From contig NZ_QSGS01000013.1 of the NCBI RefSeq assembly GCF_003467445.1, positions 1-53,951 of the forward strand: a stretch of DNA of 53,951 nucleotides. Reading direction: 5' to 3'. The stretch comes from Exiguobacterium sp. AM39-5BH (GTDB lineage Bacteria; Bacillota; Bacilli; Exiguobacteriales; Exiguobacteriaceae). Below the pieces are notes generated by a model. That model was not told where the DNA came from, ran no database searches, and saw nothing but the letters and a program-made list of their open reading frames with translations. Positions 10,827-21,823 of this stretch are shown here, one piece after another. The stretch's first letter is position 1; every line of letters begins with the position of its first letter. The position numbers and the translations under genes were made by a program.

Positions 10827-12116
10827 TTAACGGATAAAGCCTTTGTAGTGTCGTTTTACGAGTTGACTCTCGATTTGTTTCATCGTTTCGAGGGCTACCC
10901 CGATGACGATCAACAAGCTCGTCCCTCCGATTTGCACCGAAGTTGGGAGACCGGCAAGCTTAATGAAAAGTGTCGGCATGATCGCGACGAGCGATAGGAA
11001 AATCGCTCCGAAGAATGTCAAACGATAGAGCAACTTCGTGATGTACTGTTCTGTTTGCGCCCCAGGACGAATCCCAGGAATATAGCCACCTTGCTTCTGC
11101 AGGTTTTCTGCCATCTGTTCAGGGTTAACCTGAATGAATGTATAGAAGTAAGCGAACGCGATGATGAGCGCTACGTAGATGGACATTCCGATTGGAGCTG
11201 TCGTATCGAAGTAAGTCTGCAACTTCTGCGTCGTTTCCGGAGAAGCAATGAAGCTTGCAACAGTTGGTGGTGTCACCATGAAGGAAATCGCGAAGATTAC
11301 CGGGATGACACCGGCAGCGTTTAATTTGATTGGCAAGTGCGTCGACTGTCCGCCCACAGGGGTACGGTTTGCCGTGCGTTTCGCGTATTGAATCGGAATT
11401 TTGCGAGCGGCCTGTTGAACATAAATGATCCCCATGGTCACTGCAAGAATAACGAGCAATAACACAACCAAATAAACGATGTTAATGAATAACGCGTCTC
11501 CAGCATTTTGGAGCTTCGTTTCGTAAATCTGCGTAAAGATTCTTGGGAACCCTGCGACGATACCTGCGAAGATAATGATGGAAATACCATTTCCAACCCC
11601 TTTCTCCGTCGTCATCTCACCAAGGAACATCAAGAACGCCGTACCTGCAGTCAGTACGATCGCGATCACGAAATAGGTTGCCGTGCCCCACGTCTCATTG
11701 ACGAGACCTGGATAGAGGCGGTTAAATCCAAACGACAATGAAGTCGCTTGAATAAACCCTAAGATGATCGTCCCATAGCGCGTGACCGTCGCTAGCTTTT
11801 TACGTCCAGATTCGCCTTGTTTTGCCCATTCAGCAAACTTCGGAACGACGTCCATTTGTAAGAGCTGCACAACGATCGATGCCGTAATGTACGGCATGAT
11901 CCCCATAGCGAACAGGGAGAAGTTCTGTAAAGCATTTCCTCCAAACAAGTTCAAGAAGTCGAGTAGACCTCCTGAGTCAAAACGCAACACATCCGTATTC
12001 ACCATCGGCACCGGGATATGGGCCCCGATGCGGAAAATGATGATGATTGCGAGTGTGAAGAGAATACGCTGTCGAATATCTTTCACGCGCCACATATTGG
12101 AGATCGTCTGAAACAT
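10827..12116 (-). CDS. secY: Protein translocase subunit SecY
   Basis: 429 residues with ten hydrophobic segments, the channel of the Sec translocon in the cytoplasmic membrane. Conserved parts include RILFTLAIIIIFRIGAHIPV (TM1), IMPYITASIVVQLL (TM2 and pore region) and the cytosolic loops with RTANRTPVGGQSTHLPIK and KQGGYIPGIRPG. It overlaps the rplO stop codon by one base (TGATG). SecE is encoded at 38316-38486 and SecG lies outside this window. Confidence 0.98.
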   Translation of the reverse strand: MFQTISNMWRVKDIRQRILFTLAIIIIFRIGAHIPVPMVNTDVLRFDSGGLLDFLNLFGGNALQNFSLFAMGIMPYITASIVVQLLQMDVVPKFAEWAKQGESGRKKLATVTRYGTIILGFIQATSLSFGFNRLYPGLVNETWGTATYFVIAIVLTAGTAFLMFLGEMTTEKGVGNGISIIIFAGIVAGFPRIFTQIYETKLQNAGDALFINIVYLVVLLLVILAVTMGIIYVQQAARKIPIQYAKRTANRTPVGGQSTHLPIKLNAAGVIPVIFAISFMVTPPTVASFIASPETTQKLQTYFDTTAPIGMSIYVALIIAFAYFYTFIQVNPEQMAENLQKQGGYIPGIRPGAQTEQYITKLLYRLTFFGAIFLSLVAIMPTLFIKLAGLPTSVQIGGTSLLIVIGVALETMKQIESQLVKRHYKGFIR

Positions 12117-12556
12117 CAGATCACCTCAACTGAACCGCCAGCTGCTTCGATCGCTTCTTTCGCTGCACCCGAGAATTTGTTGGCTTTTACAGTCAATTTT
12201 GTTTCAAGCTTGCCGTTAGCAAGTACTTTGATTCCGTCTTTAGCAGAGCTGACAACACCAGTCTCGATTAAGAGTTCTGGAGTAACTTCAGTACCTGCTT
12301 CGAAACGGTTAAGCGTGTCTAGGGAAACAACTGCATACTCTTTACGAGTAGGGTTGTTGAAACCGCGTTTTGGAAGACGACGGTAAAGTGGGTTTTGTCC
12401 ACCTTCAAATCCTGGACGAACGCCACCGCCCGAACGAGCTTTTTGACCTTTATGTCCACGGCCAGAAGTTTTACCGTTACCAGTCGCCATCCCGCGACCG
12501 ACACGGTTGCGTTCGTGACGCGAACCTGGAGTTGGCTTCAATTCATGGAGTTTCAT
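12116..12556 (-). CDS. rplO: 50S ribosomal protein L15
   Basis: 146 residues. N-terminal Gly/Arg-rich extension ([20 protein letters not shown]) that threads into 23S rRNA and a globular C-terminal domain ending SVEVI. It is preceded by AGGAGG and coupled to secY by a one-base overlap. Late-assembly protein of the large subunit. Confidence 0.98.
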   Translation of the reverse strand: MKLHELKPTPGSRHERNRVGRGMATGNGKTSGRGHKGQKARSGGGVRPGFEGGQNPLYRRLPKRGFNNPTRKEYAVVSLDTLNRFEAGTEVTPELLIETGVVSSAKDGIKVLANGKLETKLTVKANKFSGAAKEAIEAAGGSVEVI

Positions 12557-12587
12557 AGTGGCACCTCCTTATTTAATAAAATCTGGA

Positions 12588-12773
12588 TTATTCGTTGATT
12601 TCGTTTACAGTCACAAGGTGCGACACCTTTTTGATCATACCACGCATCGCTACGTTGTCAGGGACAACGACAGTCTGATGCATTTTACGAAGACCGAGTG
12701 TACGTACTGTTACACGCTGATCCTCAGGACGACCAATAGTGCTGCGTGTGAGGGTGATTGCGAGTTTCGCCAT
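12588..12773 (-). CDS. rpmD: 50S ribosomal protein L30
   Basis: 61 residues, the short bacterial L30 with [20 protein letters not shown] and [15 protein letters not shown]. It is located between rpsE and rplO, the conserved spc-operon position, with a GGAGG ribosome binding site. Confidence 0.97.
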   Translation of the reverse strand: MAKLAITLTRSTIGRPEDQRVTVRTLGLRKMHQTVVVPDNVAMRGMIKKVSHLVTVNEINE

Positions 12774-12788
12774 GTCTAATTCCCTCCC

Positions 12789-13289
12789 TTATTTAAGAAG
12801 TTCTTCTACGCTTTTACCGCGTAGTTTAGCAACTTCCTCTGCTTTTTTGAGCTCTGTCAAGCCTTGTACCGTCGCGCGGACGATGTTGATTGGTGTGTTC
12901 GATCCAAGCGATTTCGAAAGGATGTCACCTACACCTGCGAGTTCGAGCACTGCACGAACTGGTCCACCTGCGATAACCCCAGTACCTTCAGAAGCTGGTT
13001 TCATGAATACGCGACCTGCTCCGAATACTCCTGTGATTTCGTGTGGAATTGTTGTACCGACCATCGGTACTTGAACCATGTTTTTCTTAGCGGCTTCAAT
13101 AGCCTTGCGGATCGCTTCTGGCACCTCTTGTGCCTTACCTGTACCGAAACCGACGTGACCATTCTTGTCACCTACGACGACGAGAGCAGCGAAACGGAAG
13201 CGACGGCCACCTTTCACGACTTTCGCGACGCGGTTTACGGTAACAACGCGTTCTTCAAGTTGTTCCATGTTAACGTCTAACTGGCGCAT
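12789..13289 (-). CDS. rpsE: 30S ribosomal protein S5
   Basis: 166 residues. The N-terminal double-stranded-RNA-binding-like domain includes [18 protein letters not shown] and the spectinomycin-site loop, which looks wild type. The C-terminal domain contains [20 protein letters not shown]5 contributes to decoding accuracy and mRNA entry. Start chosen at [19 protein letters not shown] by match to Bacillus S5 and a GGAGG site. Confidence 0.98.
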   Translation of the reverse strand: MRQLDVNMEQLEERVVTVNRVAKVVKGGRRFRFAALVVVGDKNGHVGFGTGKAQEVPEAIRKAIEAAKKNMVQVPMVGTTIPHEITGVFGAGRVFMKPASEGTGVIAGGPVRAVLELAGVGDILSKSLGSNTPINIVRATVQGLTELKKAEEVAKLRGKSVEELLK

Positions 13290-13309
13290 CGAGTGTCCCC
13301 TCCTTTTTG

Positions 13310-13672
13310 TTAGAATTTAAGACCTGCTTCACGAGCTGCTTCAGCAACAGCTTTGACGCGGCCATGATAGAGGTATCCACCACGGTCGAACACAACAGTG
13401 TCGATACCTTTCTCGAGTGCACGTTCAGCTGCAAGTTTACCAACAGCTTTCGCTGCTTCAACGTTGCCGCCGTTTGTAAGATCGAGAGCTTTATCTTTTG
13501 AAGATGCTGACACAAGCGTTGTTTGTGCTGCATCATCGATGAGTTGAACGTAGATGTGCTTGCTCGAGCGGAATACGTTCAAACGTGGACGAGCTGCTGT
13601 CCCCGTGATTGTACGACGTACACGAGCATGACGTTTCTTACGAACTGCATTTTTGTCTGCTTTTGTGATCAT
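13310..13672 (-). CDS. rplR: 50S ribosomal protein L18
   Basis: 120 residues, with [20 protein letters not shown] at the N-terminus and [20 protein letters not shown] at the C-terminus. L18 binds 5S rRNA in the central protuberance with L5. Standard position between rplF and rpsE. Confidence 0.98.
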   Translation of the reverse strand: MITKADKNAVRKKRHARVRRTITGTAARPRLNVFRSSKHIYVQLIDDAAQTTLVSASSKDKALDLTNGGNVEAAKAVGKLAAERALEKGIDTVVFDRGGYLYHGRVKAVAEAAREAGLKF

Positions 13673-13706
13673 TTATGCCACTCCTTTCCGTTCATTTCGT
13701 GACGAA

Positions 13707-14246
13707 TTACTTACCAGTCTTACCTTCTTTACGGCGAATACGTTCATCAGAGTAACGAACACCTTTACCTTTGTAAGGTTCTGGAGCACGGTACGAGCGG
13801 ATTTGAGCTGCAACGTGACCGACGCGCTCTTTGTTAATCCCTTTAACGATGATTTGCGTGTTTGAAGGAACTTCAATCTCGATACCTTCTTCAGCAACGT
13901 ACTCGATTGGGTGCGAGTAACCGAGGCTGAGGACGAGTTTGTTACCTTGCTTAGCTGCACGGTAACCAACCCCTGAGATCTCAAGTGTTTTCTGGAATCC
14001 GTTAGACACACCTTCCACCATGTTGGCGATAAGGGCACGTGTCGTACCGTGGATCGTACGGTTCTCTTTCGAGTCATCCGGACGAACGACGTTCAATTCG
14101 TTTTCTTCAACTTTGATTTCCAATGCTGGGTTAGCTGAAAGCGAAAGTTCACCTTTAGCACCTTTTACTGTGACCGTGTTGTCTTCTGCAACCGAGACAG
14201 TAACGCCAGCTGGAATCGTAACTGGTTTTTTACCAATACGTGACAT
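13707..14246 (-). CDS. rplF: 50S ribosomal protein L6
   Basis: 179 residues, the duplicated-domain L6. It starts [15 protein letters not shown] and ends with the signature [20 protein letters not shown]. It supports the sarcin-ricin loop region where elongation factors bind. Located between rpsH and rplR. Confidence 0.98.
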   Translation of the reverse strand: MSRIGKKPVTIPAGVTVSVAEDNTVTVKGAKGELSLSANPALEIKVEENELNVVRPDDSKENRTIHGTTRALIANMVEGVSNGFQKTLEISGVGYRAAKQGNKLVLSLGYSHPIEYVAEEGIEIEVPSNTQIIVKGINKERVGHVAAQIRSYRAPEPYKGKGVRYSDERIRRKEGKTGK

Positions 14247-14279
14247 TGATTACACCTCCGTTCTTGTTAGAAAAGTGAC

Positions 14280-14678
14280 TTACCAGATGTAGGCGAGCAC
14301 TTCGCCGCCGACTTGTTGTTGGCGAGCTTCTTTATCAGTCATAAGACCTTTTGATGTCGAAAGAACTGCGATACCGAGTCCTCCGAGTACTTTTGGCACT
14401 TCATCTGCTTTTGCGTATACACGAAGACCTGGTTTCGAAATGCGTTTGAGACCAGTGATAACACGTTCGTTGCTTGCTCCATATTTAAGGAACAGACGAA
14501 GTGTACCTTGCTTAGCGTCCTCGATATATTCAACATCGCGAATGAAACCTTCACGCTTGAGGATCTCTGCAACCTCACGTTTGATATTAGAAGCTGGAAG
14601 CTCTAATTTTTCATGGCGAACCATGTTAGCGTTACGGATACGTGTAAGCATATCTGCAATTGGGTCTGTCATTACCAT
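14280..14678 (-). CDS. rpsH: 30S ribosomal protein S8
   Basis: 132 residues. It starts [20 protein letters not shown] as in Bacillus and ends EVLAYIW, with the 16S-binding motif [21 protein letters not shown]8 is a primary 16S binder, and in E. coli it represses the spc operon. No comparable target site was recognised here. It begins eight bases after AGGAGG. Confidence 0.98.
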   Translation of the reverse strand: MVMTDPIADMLTRIRNANMVRHEKLELPASNIKREVAEILKREGFIRDVEYIEDAKQGTLRLFLKYGASNERVITGLKRISKPGLRVYAKADEVPKVLGGLGIAVLSTSKGLMTDKEARQQQVGGEVLAYIW

Positions 14679-14709
14679 GCGATGTACCTCCTTTCACACT
14701 GTTAGTGGA

Positions 14710-14979
14710 TTACCAACTTGCTTTTTTAACACCAGGGATTTGACCTTTGTATGCAAGGTCACGGAACATGATACGGCTGATTCCGAATTTACCCATGTAA
14801 CCATGTGGACGACCTGTGATACGGCAACGGTTATGAAGACGTACAGGTGAAGAGTTACGTGGCAATTTGCTGAGTCCGATGTAGTCGCCTTCAGCTTTTA
14901 ATTGTGCACGTTTCTCAGCGTACTGGGCAACTAGTTTCTCGCGTTTTTGCTCGCGATTCACCATTGACTTTTTAGCCAT
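14710..14979 (-). CDS. rpsN: 30S ribosomal protein S14, zinc-free long form
   Basis: 89 residues, beginning [20 protein letters not shown] and ending [11 protein letters not shown]. This is the C- type: the CxxC...CxxC zinc ribbon of the 61-residue S14 normally found in the Bacillus spc operon is absent, and a longer basic N-terminus is present. It resembles the alternative Bacillus S14 (YhzA type) that is made under zinc limitation. Here it sits in the spc operon between rplE and rpsH, so it is likely the main S14. Confidence 0.96.
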   Translation of the reverse strand: MAKKSMVNREQKREKLVAQYAEKRAQLKAEGDYIGLSKLPRNSSPVRLHNRCRITGRPHGYMGKFGISRIMFRDLAYKGQIPGVKKASW

Positions 14980-14999
14980 GTTGTCTACCTCCGTTTAGA

Positions 15000-15539
15000 T
15001 TATTTTTGGAACGGCATTCCGAGAAGTGTGAGTAATTCACGCGCTTCTTCATCTGTGTTCGCTGTTGTAACAACAACGATATCCATACCGCGTACTTTTG
15101 TTACTTTATCGTAATCGATCTCAGGGAAAATAAGTTGCTCTTTCACACCAAGCGTGTAGTTCCCGCGTCCGTCGAATGCTTTCTTCGATACACCGCGGAA
15201 GTCACGTACACGTGGAAGTGAAACAGTTACCAATTTGTCGAGGAAATCGTACATACGCTCGCCACGAAGAGTAACCTTCGCACCGATTGGCATGCCTTCA
15301 CGAAGTTTGAAACCAGCGATTGATTTCTTAGCCTTCGTTACGAGTGGTTTTTGACCAGAAAGAATTGCTAATTCTTCCACTGCCATGTCAAGCGCCTTCG
15401 AGTTCGAAACAGCGTCACCTACACCCATGTTGATGACGATCTTGTCGACCTGCGGGACTTGCATAACTGAGTCATAGTTGAATTTATCCATCATCGCTTT
15501 CACGATGTCGCTTTTGTACTTCTCTTGCAAACGGTTCAT
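15000..15539 (-). CDS. rplE: 50S ribosomal protein L5
   Basis: 179 residues, full length. Conserved parts: [40 protein letters not shown] and [20 protein letters not shown]5 binds 5S rRNA and the P-site tRNA elbow in the central protuberance. Between rplX and rpsN. Confidence 0.98.
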   Translation of the reverse strand: MNRLQEKYKSDIVKAMMDKFNYDSVMQVPQVDKIVINMGVGDAVSNSKALDMAVEELAILSGQKPLVTKAKKSIAGFKLREGMPIGAKVTLRGERMYDFLDKLVTVSLPRVRDFRGVSKKAFDGRGNYTLGVKEQLIFPEIDYDKVTKVRGMDIVVVTTANTDEEARELLTLLGMPFQK

Positions 15540-15571
15540 AGTCGAATGGACCTCCTTTCGTCACGTTCTTC

Positions 15572-15880
15572 TTATTTATCGAGTACTTCGCCCGATTTCG
15601 CGACACGAACTTTTTTACCATCGACTACTTTGAAACCAACGCGAGTTGGTTTGCCCGTTTTAGGGTCGAGTGGCATGACGTTCGAGACGTGAATTGGTGC
15701 TTCGATTTCAAGGATACCGCCTTGTGGATTCGCTTGTGATGGTTTCGAGTGTTTTTTAATCACGTTGATACCTTCTACGACTACGCGGTTCTTGCTTGGC
15801 ATCGCTTTGAGGATAACCCCTTGCTTGCCTTTATCTTTACCAGACATTACCTGGACTGTATCACCTTTTTTAACATGCAT
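15572..15880 (-). CDS. rplX: 50S ribosomal protein L24
   Basis: 102 residues with an N-terminal KOW motif ([20 protein letters not shown]) and [20 protein letters not shown]24 is an assembly initiator beside the exit tunnel. The ATG at 15880 (MHVKKGDTV) is chosen by homology and spacing from AAGGAGG; a GTG at 15892 lies inside that ribosome binding site and is rejected. Confidence 0.97.
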   Translation of the reverse strand: MHVKKGDTVQVMSGKDKGKQGVILKAMPSKNRVVVEGINVIKKHSKPSQANPQGGILEIEAPIHVSNVMPLDPKTGKPTRVGFKVVDGKKVRVAKSGEVLDK

Positions 15881-15917
15881 CGTTTTGCGCACCTCCTTAT
15901 AGGATTGAAATTGGAAA

Positions 15918-16286
15918 TTAAAGTACTTCCGGTGCCAACGAAACGATCTTCATGAATTCTTTTTCACGAAGTTCACGTGCAACTGGCCCGAAGATCCGAG
16001 TGCCGCGTGGGCTCTTGTCATCTTTAATGATGACTGCTGCGTTCTCATCGAAACGGATGTACGAACCATCTTTACGACGAGCGCCACGTTTTGTACGAAC
16101 GACAACTGCTCTGACAACGTCACCTTTTTTAACAACGCCACCTGGTGTTGCTTGTTTTACCGTCGCGACGATGATGTCACCGATGTTTGCAGTCTTACGA
16201 CCTGAACCACCGAGGACTTTAATTGTCAACAGTTCACGCGCGCCAGAGTTGTCTGCTACTTTCAAGCGAGATTCTTGTTGAATCAT
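15918..16286 (-). CDS. rplN: 50S ribosomal protein L14
   Basis: 122 residues, beginning [20 protein letters not shown], with [20 protein letters not shown] and ending [12 protein letters not shown]14 forms part of an inter-subunit bridge and is the RsfS binding site. Located between rpsQ and rplX. Confidence 0.98.
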   Translation of the reverse strand: MIQQESRLKVADNSGARELLTIKVLGGSGRKTANIGDIIVATVKQATPGGVVKKGDVVRAVVVRTKRGARRKDGSYIRFDENAAVIIKDDKSPRGTRIFGPVARELREKEFMKIVSLAPEVL

Positions 16287-16329
16287 GCGAGTGTACCTCC
16301 CTCCGGATGTTTATAGATCCGAACTGTTA

Positions 16330-16590
16330 TTAGATGATTACTGACTCTTCTACCACTGTTACGAGACGGAAACGTTTGTCTTTAGAAAGCGGACGTGTTT
16401 CCGCGATGCGTACGATATCGCCGATTTTAGCGACATTGTTCTCATCGTGTGCTTTAAATTTCTTCGTGTAGTTTACACGTTTGCCATAAAGCTTATGACG
16501 TACTTTTGTTTCAACTGCAACGACGATCGTTTTGTCCATTTTGTCAGACACGACGCGTCCAGTGAGTACTTTACGCTTATTGCGTTCCAT
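16330..16590 (-). CDS. rpsQ: 30S ribosomal protein S17
   Basis: 86 residues, OB-fold primary 16S binder, with [20 protein letters not shown] and [20 protein letters not shown]. Standard position between rpmC and rplN. Confidence 0.98.
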   Translation of the reverse strand: MERNKRKVLTGRVVSDKMDKTIVVAVETKVRHKLYGKRVNYTKKFKAHDENNVAKIGDIVRIAETRPLSKDKRFRLVTVVEESVII

Positions 16591-16623
16591 GAGTGTTACC
16601 TCCTCTTAAAGAATCCGATTAGA

Positions 16624-16827
16624 TTAGCCGTTGTTGATGCCGAGTTCGCGTTCACGAAGAATCGTTTTAGCACGCGCAATCGACTTGCGTACTTCACGGA
16701 TACGAGCAGGATTCTCAAGCTGACCTGTAGCCAATTGGAAACGAAGGTTAAAGAGTTCTTCCTTCCACTCGCCTACTTTACCGTTGAGCTCTTCAGTTGT
16801 TGATTGACGGAGATCAGTTGCTTTCAT
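16624..16827 (-). CDS. rpmC: 50S ribosomal protein L29
   Basis: 67 residues, two-helix L29 with [19 protein letters not shown] and [19 protein letters not shown]29 lies at the tunnel exit and helps dock trigger factor and SRP. The ATG at 16827 is preferred (homology, GGTGGTGAT upstream); it overlaps the end of rplP by 14 bases. Confidence 0.96.
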   Translation of the reverse strand: MKATDLRQSTTEELNGKVGEWKEELFNLRFQLATGQLENPARIREVRKSIARAKTILRERELGINNG

Positions 16828-17251
16828 TCGTATCACCACCATTTTCTTCACGTTTCACGAACTTACATTTAACTGGAAGTTTGTGTGCAGCAAGACGAAG
16901 CGCCTCACGTGCCACTTCCTCAGATACACCCGCGATTTCAAACATAACTTTGCCAGGCTTAACTACAGCTACCCAGCCTTCTGGAGCACCTTTACCCGAA
17001 CCCATTCGGACTTCGAGAGGCTTTTTCGTGTATGGTTTGTGTGGGAAGATCTTGATCCACACTTTACCACCACGTTTCATATAACGTGTCATTGCGATAC
17101 GTGCTGATTCGATTTGACGGTTTGTGATCCAGCTCGCTTCGAGCGATTGGAGACCGAATTCACCGAAATGTACTGTTGTGCCGCGTTTTGCATTCCCGCG
17201 CATTTTACCACGGTGTACACGACGATATTTCACGCGTTTAGGTAACAACAT
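16814..17251 (-). CDS. rplP: 50S ribosomal protein L16
   Basis: 145 residues: [19 protein letters not shown], then [20 protein letters not shown] and the conserved [21 protein letters not shown]16 organises the A-site region of the large subunit. Its 3' end overlaps rpmC. Confidence 0.98.
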   Translation of the reverse strand: MLLPKRVKYRRVHRGKMRGNAKRGTTVHFGEFGLQSLEASWITNRQIESARIAMTRYMKRGGKVWIKIFPHKPYTKKPLEVRMGSGKGAPEGWVAVVKPGKVMFEIAGVSEEVAREALRLAAHKLPVKCKFVKREENGGDTNESN

Positions 17252-17283
17252 AGTGTGTTGCCTCCTTCCTGAAAGAGTGTTTA

Positions 17284-17943
17284 TTATTCAGCGTTTTTAG
17301 CTGTGTTGTTTTTTGTTGGAAGAACTTCACCATGGTACAACCAGACTTTAACTCCGATTTTACCATAAGTTGTGTCAGCTTCAGCTGTTCCGTAATCGAT
17401 ATCGGCACGGAGTGTGTGAAGTGGAACTGTTCCTTCTGAGTACTTCTCTGAACGAGCGATATCAGCGCCACCAAGACGACCAGAAACTTCTGTTTTGATC
17501 CCTTTGATGCCAGTGCGCATCGAACGTTGGATTGATTGCTTCATTGCACGACGGAATGACACACGGCCTTCCAATTGACGAGCGATGTTTTCAGCAACAA
17601 GTTTTGCGACAGCATCCGCATTTTTCACTTCAACAACGTTGATGTGAACACGTTTGCCTTCGGCAAGCTTGATGATGTTTTTACGGAGTGATTCGATTTC
17701 CGAACCACCTTTACCGATAACCATACCTGGTTTCGCAGTATGAAGTGAAATGTTCACGCGATTTGCAGCGCGTTCGATTTCTACTTTAGAAATACTAGCA
17801 TCCTTCATTTTGTTTTCGATGTATTCACGAATAACGAAGTCTTCATGAAGGAGATCTGCGTAGTCTTTCTCAGCGTACCAACGCGAATCCCAGTCTTTGA
17901 TAATACCAACGCGAAGACCGTGCGGATTTACCTTTTGACCCAC
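17284..17943 (-). CDS. rpsC: 30S ribosomal protein S3
   Basis: 219 residues. [20 protein letters not shown] at the start, KH domain with [18 protein letters not shown], and C-terminal domain with [21 protein letters not shown]3 lines the mRNA entry channel and has helicase function with S4 and S5. Between rplV and rplP. Confidence 0.98.
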   Translation of the reverse strand: MGQKVNPHGLRVGIIKDWDSRWYAEKDYADLLHEDFVIREYIENKMKDASISKVEIERAANRVNISLHTAKPGMVIGKGGSEIESLRKNIIKLAEGKRVHINVVEVKNADAVAKLVAENIARQLEGRVSFRRAMKQSIQRSMRTGIKGIKTEVSGRLGGADIARSEKYSEGTVPLHTLRADIDYGTAEADTTYGKIGVKVWLYHGEVLPTKNNTAKNAE

Positions 17944-17956
17944 TACATATCCCTCC

Positions 17957-18289
17957 TTATTTCTCAGTTACCACGATGTGGATGTGGCTTGTGCGTTTGT
18001 TAATACGGCTTGCGCGACCCATCGCACGTGGGCGGAAGCGTTTGAGTGTTGGACCTTCGTTGACGTAGATTTCCGACACCACAAGGTTCTCAATATTCAT
18101 ATCGTAGTTGTGCTCTGCGTTTGCAATCGCTGATTTCAATACTTTTTCAACGATTGGCGACGCTGCCTTGTTCGTGTGAGCAAGGACAGAGAGCGCTTCG
18201 CCGACTTGTTTCCCGCGAATTAAGTCTACAACGAGACGTGCTTTGCGAGGAGCAAGACGGACCATATTAGCTGATGCTTTAGCTTGCAT
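17957..18289 (-). CDS. rplV: 50S ribosomal protein L22
   Basis: 110 residues, with [20 protein letters not shown] and the tunnel-loop region [20 protein letters not shown], which looks wild type (no insertion or deletion of the macrolide-resistance kind). Between rpsS and rpsC. Confidence 0.98.
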   Translation of the reverse strand: MQAKASANMVRLAPRKARLVVDLIRGKQVGEALSVLAHTNKAASPIVEKVLKSAIANAEHNYDMNIENLVVSEIYVNEGPTLKRFRPRAMGRASRINKRTSHIHIVVTEK

Positions 18290-18309
18290 GGATTTGACCT
18301 CCCCTCAAA

Positions 18310-18585
18310 TTACCGTTTCGTTTTCTTGTCTGATCCGTGACCTTTGTACGTGCGTGTTGGAGCGAATTCACCAAGTTTGTGACCGACCATGTCTTCTGTC
18401 ACGAATACTGGTACGTGTTTACGACCATCGTGTACACCGAACGTGTGACCCATGAATTCTGGGAAGATTGTCGAGCGACGTGACCAAGTTTTGATGACTT
18501 GCTTCTCACCAGATTCGTTAAGTTTGTCAACTTTAGCGAGTAAGTGGTGATCTGCAAATGGACCTTTTTTCAAGCTGCGACCCAT
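18310..18585 (-). CDS. rpsS: 30S ribosomal protein S19
   Basis: 91 residues, starting [20 protein letters not shown] with the signature [21 protein letters not shown]19 pairs with S13 in the 30S head. Between rplB and rplV. Confidence 0.98.
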   Translation of the reverse strand: MGRSLKKGPFADHHLLAKVDKLNESGEKQVIKTWSRRSTIFPEFMGHTFGVHDGRKHVPVFVTEDMVGHKLGEFAPTRTYKGHGSDKKTKR

Positions 18586-18651
18586 GATAGAACCTCCCTT
18601 TGGAATGATTCGGGAACGGCCCTTTCGAACCGCCCGAGAATCATGTAGTAA

Positions 18652-19482
18652 TTATTTCTTACGGCGACGAAGGATGTACATGTCGCTCGATTTGTTTTTC
18701 TTACGTGTTTTAAGACCAAGAGCTGGTTTACCCCAAGGAGTAAGTGGGCCCGAACGACCGATTGGCGCACGACCTTCACCACCACCGTGTGGGTGATCAA
18801 CCGGGTTCATGACAGAACCACGTACTGTTGGGCGTTTGCCTAACCAACGTGAACGTCCTGCTTTACCGATGTTTACGAGTTCGTGTTCTTCGTTACCAAC
18901 TGAACCGACTGTCGCGCGGCAAGTGCCGAGGAACAAGCGTGATTCACCTGATTGAAGACGAACGATGACGTACTTGCCGTCGCGTCCTTGGATTTGTGCC
19001 GATGCACCAGCCGCACGAACAAGCTGACCGCCCTTACCAGGCTTAAGCTCGATGTTGTGGATAGTAGTACCGACAGGGATGTTCATAAGTGGAAGAGCGT
19101 TCCCCACTTTGATATCCGCTTCTGGGCCAGCCATGATTTCCATGCCTACTTTGATGCCCTTAGGAGCGAGGATGTAACGTTTCTCACCATCTGCATAGTT
19201 GATAAGGGCGATGTTTGCTGAACGGTTTGGATCGTATTCGATCGTAGCAACGCGTCCGACGATGCCATCTTTGTTACGTTTGAAATCGATGATACGGTAT
19301 TTACGTTTGTGTCCGCCACCTTGGTGACGTACAGTCAAACGACCTTGGTTGTTACGACCGCCTTTTTTCGAAAGCTTTTCAGTTAACGATTTTTCAGGGC
19401 GATTCGTTGTGATCTCTGCAAAGTCGAGAGATGTCATGTTACGGCGACCGTTAGTGGTCGGCTTAAACTTTTTAATTGCCAT
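18652..19482 (-). CDS. rplB: 50S ribosomal protein L2
   Basis: 276 residues. It contains the RNA-binding domain and the C-terminal signature [20 protein letters not shown] with the histidine near the peptidyl transferase centre, and ends YILRRRKK. Among the most conserved large-subunit proteins. Between rplW and rpsS. Confidence 0.98.
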   Translation of the reverse strand: MAIKKFKPTTNGRRNMTSLDFAEITTNRPEKSLTEKLSKKGGRNNQGRLTVRHQGGGHKRKYRIIDFKRNKDGIVGRVATIEYDPNRSANIALINYADGEKRYILAPKGIKVGMEIMAGPEADIKVGNALPLMNIPVGTTIHNIELKPGKGGQLVRAAGASAQIQGRDGKYVIVRLQSGESRLFLGTCRATVGSVGNEEHELVNIGKAGRSRWLGKRPTVRGSVMNPVDHPHGGGEGRAPIGRSGPLTPWGKPALGLKTRKKNKSSDMYILRRRKK

Positions 19483-19516
19483 CGAGGATTCCCTCCTTTT
19501 CTTCTAAGGTAGTAAA

Positions 19517-19798
19517 TTAACCGAGGAAGTCGATTGTGTTGCCTTCAGCAAGGGTTACGATCGCTTTTTTACGACGAGCTGTGTAACCAGAGTGACGACC
19601 GACACGTTTCGCTTTCGGTTTCATGTTCATTGTGTTTACCGAAGCAACTTTCACATTGAAGATTGTTTCGATAGCGTACTTCACTTGCGATTTAGTCGCT
19701 TTAACGTCGATCTCGAAAACGTATTTGTTAGCTTCCATGAGGCTAACAGAACGCTCAGTGATGATAGGACGTTTGATGATATCGTATGCTTGAGCCAT
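19517..19798 (-). CDS. rplW: 50S ribosomal protein L23
   Basis: 93 residues: [40 protein letters not shown] and [17 protein letters not shown]23 is the docking site for trigger factor, SRP and SecY at the tunnel exit. Its ATG shares one base with the rplD stop codon (TAATG). Confidence 0.98.
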   Translation of the reverse strand: MAQAYDIIKRPIITERSVSLMEANKYVFEIDVKATKSQVKYAIETIFNVKVASVNTMNMKPKAKRVGRHSGYTARRKKAIVTLAEGNTIDFLG

Positions 19799-20421
19799 TA
19801 TGCAAGCACCTCCTCTACCTTCGCAACCGCATCTTTAGTGAAGATGACTTTGTCGTTAGCAACGAGGTCAAGAACGTTAACGCCTGCTGCCTCGATCACA
19901 GTCACTCCTGGGATGTTACGAGCTGCGAGAGCGATAGTCTCATTGTAGTCCGCTGTGACTACAAGAGCCTTACGTTCTACTGACAAGCTGTTCAATACAG
20001 CTGCCATGTCTTTTGTTTTTGGTGCATCGAAAGCAAGGCCTTCGAGGACGATCATCTCGTTATTTTTCACTTTCGACGAGAGCGCCGAGAGAAGTGCTAA
20101 ACGACGAACTTTTTTAGGAAGCTTGTAAGAGTATGAACGTGGTGTTGGACCGAAGACTGTACCACCACCAACCCATTGTGGTGAGCGGATAGAACCTTGG
20201 CGCGCACGACCAGTTCCCTTTTGTTTCCATGGTTTACGGCCGCCACCGCGTACTTCCGAGCGACCTTTCGTATCGTGAGTACCTTGACGGCGTGATGCTT
20301 GTTGCATGACGATCGCGTCATAAAGTACTGAGTCATTTGGCTCGATACCGAAAATGGCTTCTGCCAATTCGATTTCGCCAACTTGTGAACCTGTTTGGTT
20401 AAGCAAAGCTACTTTAGGCAT
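19798..20421 (-). CDS. rplD: 50S ribosomal protein L4
   Basis: 207 residues. The long internal loop with [20 protein letters not shown] reaches the exit tunnel and appears unaltered. L4 represses the S10 operon in E. coli, and a comparable role is suspected for the structured rpsJ leader here. Coupled to rplW. Confidence 0.98.
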   Translation of the reverse strand: MPKVALLNQTGSQVGEIELAEAIFGIEPNDSVLYDAIVMQQASRRQGTHDTKGRSEVRGGGRKPWKQKGTGRARQGSIRSPQWVGGGTVFGPTPRSYSYKLPKKVRRLALLSALSSKVKNNEMIVLEGLAFDAPKTKDMAAVLNSLSVERKALVVTADYNETIALAARNIPGVTVIEAAGVNVLDLVANDKVIFTKDAVAKVEEVLA

Positions 20422-20449
20422 TCGTAATTCCTCCTTTCCGTGCAGTTAA

Positions 20450-21076
20450 TTAGTTACCCTTTACCGCTGTTTTGATGATGACGTTCGACTTGCGAGCGCC
20501 TGGGATTGCGCCTTTAACGAGTACAAGACCGCGTTCCACGTCAACTTTGACAACTTCAAGGTTTTGAATCGTTTTACGCTCGCCACCCATTTGACCAGGA
20601 AGAAGCTTCCCTTTAAATACGCGGTTAGGAGCTACAGGACCCATCGAACCAGGACGACGGTGGTAGCGCGAACCGTGAGCCATTGGTCCACGTGATTGTC
20701 CGTGACGCTTAATCGCACCTTGGAATCCTTTACCTTTCGAAGTACCTGTTACGTCTACTAATTCACCTGCAGCGAAAATGTCCGCCTTGATCTCTTGACC
20801 GATTTCGTATCCTTCTACTGAAGTACGAATCTCTTTGATGAAGCGCTTAGGTGTCGCACTTGCTTTCGCAGCGTGACCTTTTGCCGGTTTGTTTTGACGT
20901 GATTCCTTGATGTCTCCGAAACCAAGTTGAACTGCTTCGTAACCGTCTGTTTCAACTGTTTTAAGTTGAAGCACCACGTTTCCTTCGACAGCAACTACTG
21001 TTACTGGTACGACTTCGCCTGCTTCGTTGAAGATTTGAGTCATACCGAGTTTTGTTCCTAAGATTCCTTTAGCCAT
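20450..21076 (-). CDS. rplC: 50S ribosomal protein L3
   Basis: 208 residues from [20 protein letters not shown], with [20 protein letters not shown] and the W-loop region [21 protein letters not shown]3 initiates 23S assembly. The start at 21076 follows AGGAGGTGTATCTC; the in-frame codon nine bases upstream is rejected. Confidence 0.98.
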   Translation of the reverse strand: MAKGILGTKLGMTQIFNEAGEVVPVTVVAVEGNVVLQLKTVETDGYEAVQLGFGDIKESRQNKPAKGHAAKASATPKRFIKEIRTSVEGYEIGQEIKADIFAAGELVDVTGTSKGKGFQGAIKRHGQSRGPMAHGSRYHRRPGSMGPVAPNRVFKGKLLPGQMGGERKTIQNLEVVKVDVERGLVLVKGAIPGARKSNVIIKTAVKGN

Positions 21077-21137
21077 GAGATACACCTCCTGTTTAATAAT
21101 TATTGTCTCTTCTGGCTAGTATCTACTATATGAAGAA

Positions 21138-21651
<514 letters not shown>

Positions 21652-21657
21652 TTAATC

Positions 21658-21686
21658 ATTATATCGAATCTACATGTGAAATGCAA
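21658..21686 (-). promoter_or_regulatory. S10 operon promoter (proximal)
   Basis: TTGCAT (21681-21686), 17 bases, then a perfect TATAAT (21658-21663) on the minus strand. It is placed about 210 bases before rpsJ and gives the leader described at 21447-21651. Confidence 0.85.
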
Positions 21687-21737
21687 GATTTGATTTTTAA
21701 TCGTGCCGGATGTCTGATGAGTTGTTCAACGTTCACT

Positions 21738-21766
21738 AATGTAACAAGATTTGAACCCTTTTGCAA
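21738..21766 (-). promoter_or_regulatory. S10 operon promoter (distal, possible)
   Basis: TTGCAA (21761-21766), 17 bases, TACATT (21738-21743) on the minus strand. It is weaker than the proximal promoter. Both lie downstream of the nucleotidyltransferase gene, so the superoperon does not depend on that gene's transcription. Confidence 0.5.
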
Positions 21767-21823
21767 GCTATTTTCCTTCTTTTGTTGAACTATTTCTTTC
21801 GAGAACCGCCGTGCCAACTCGAC

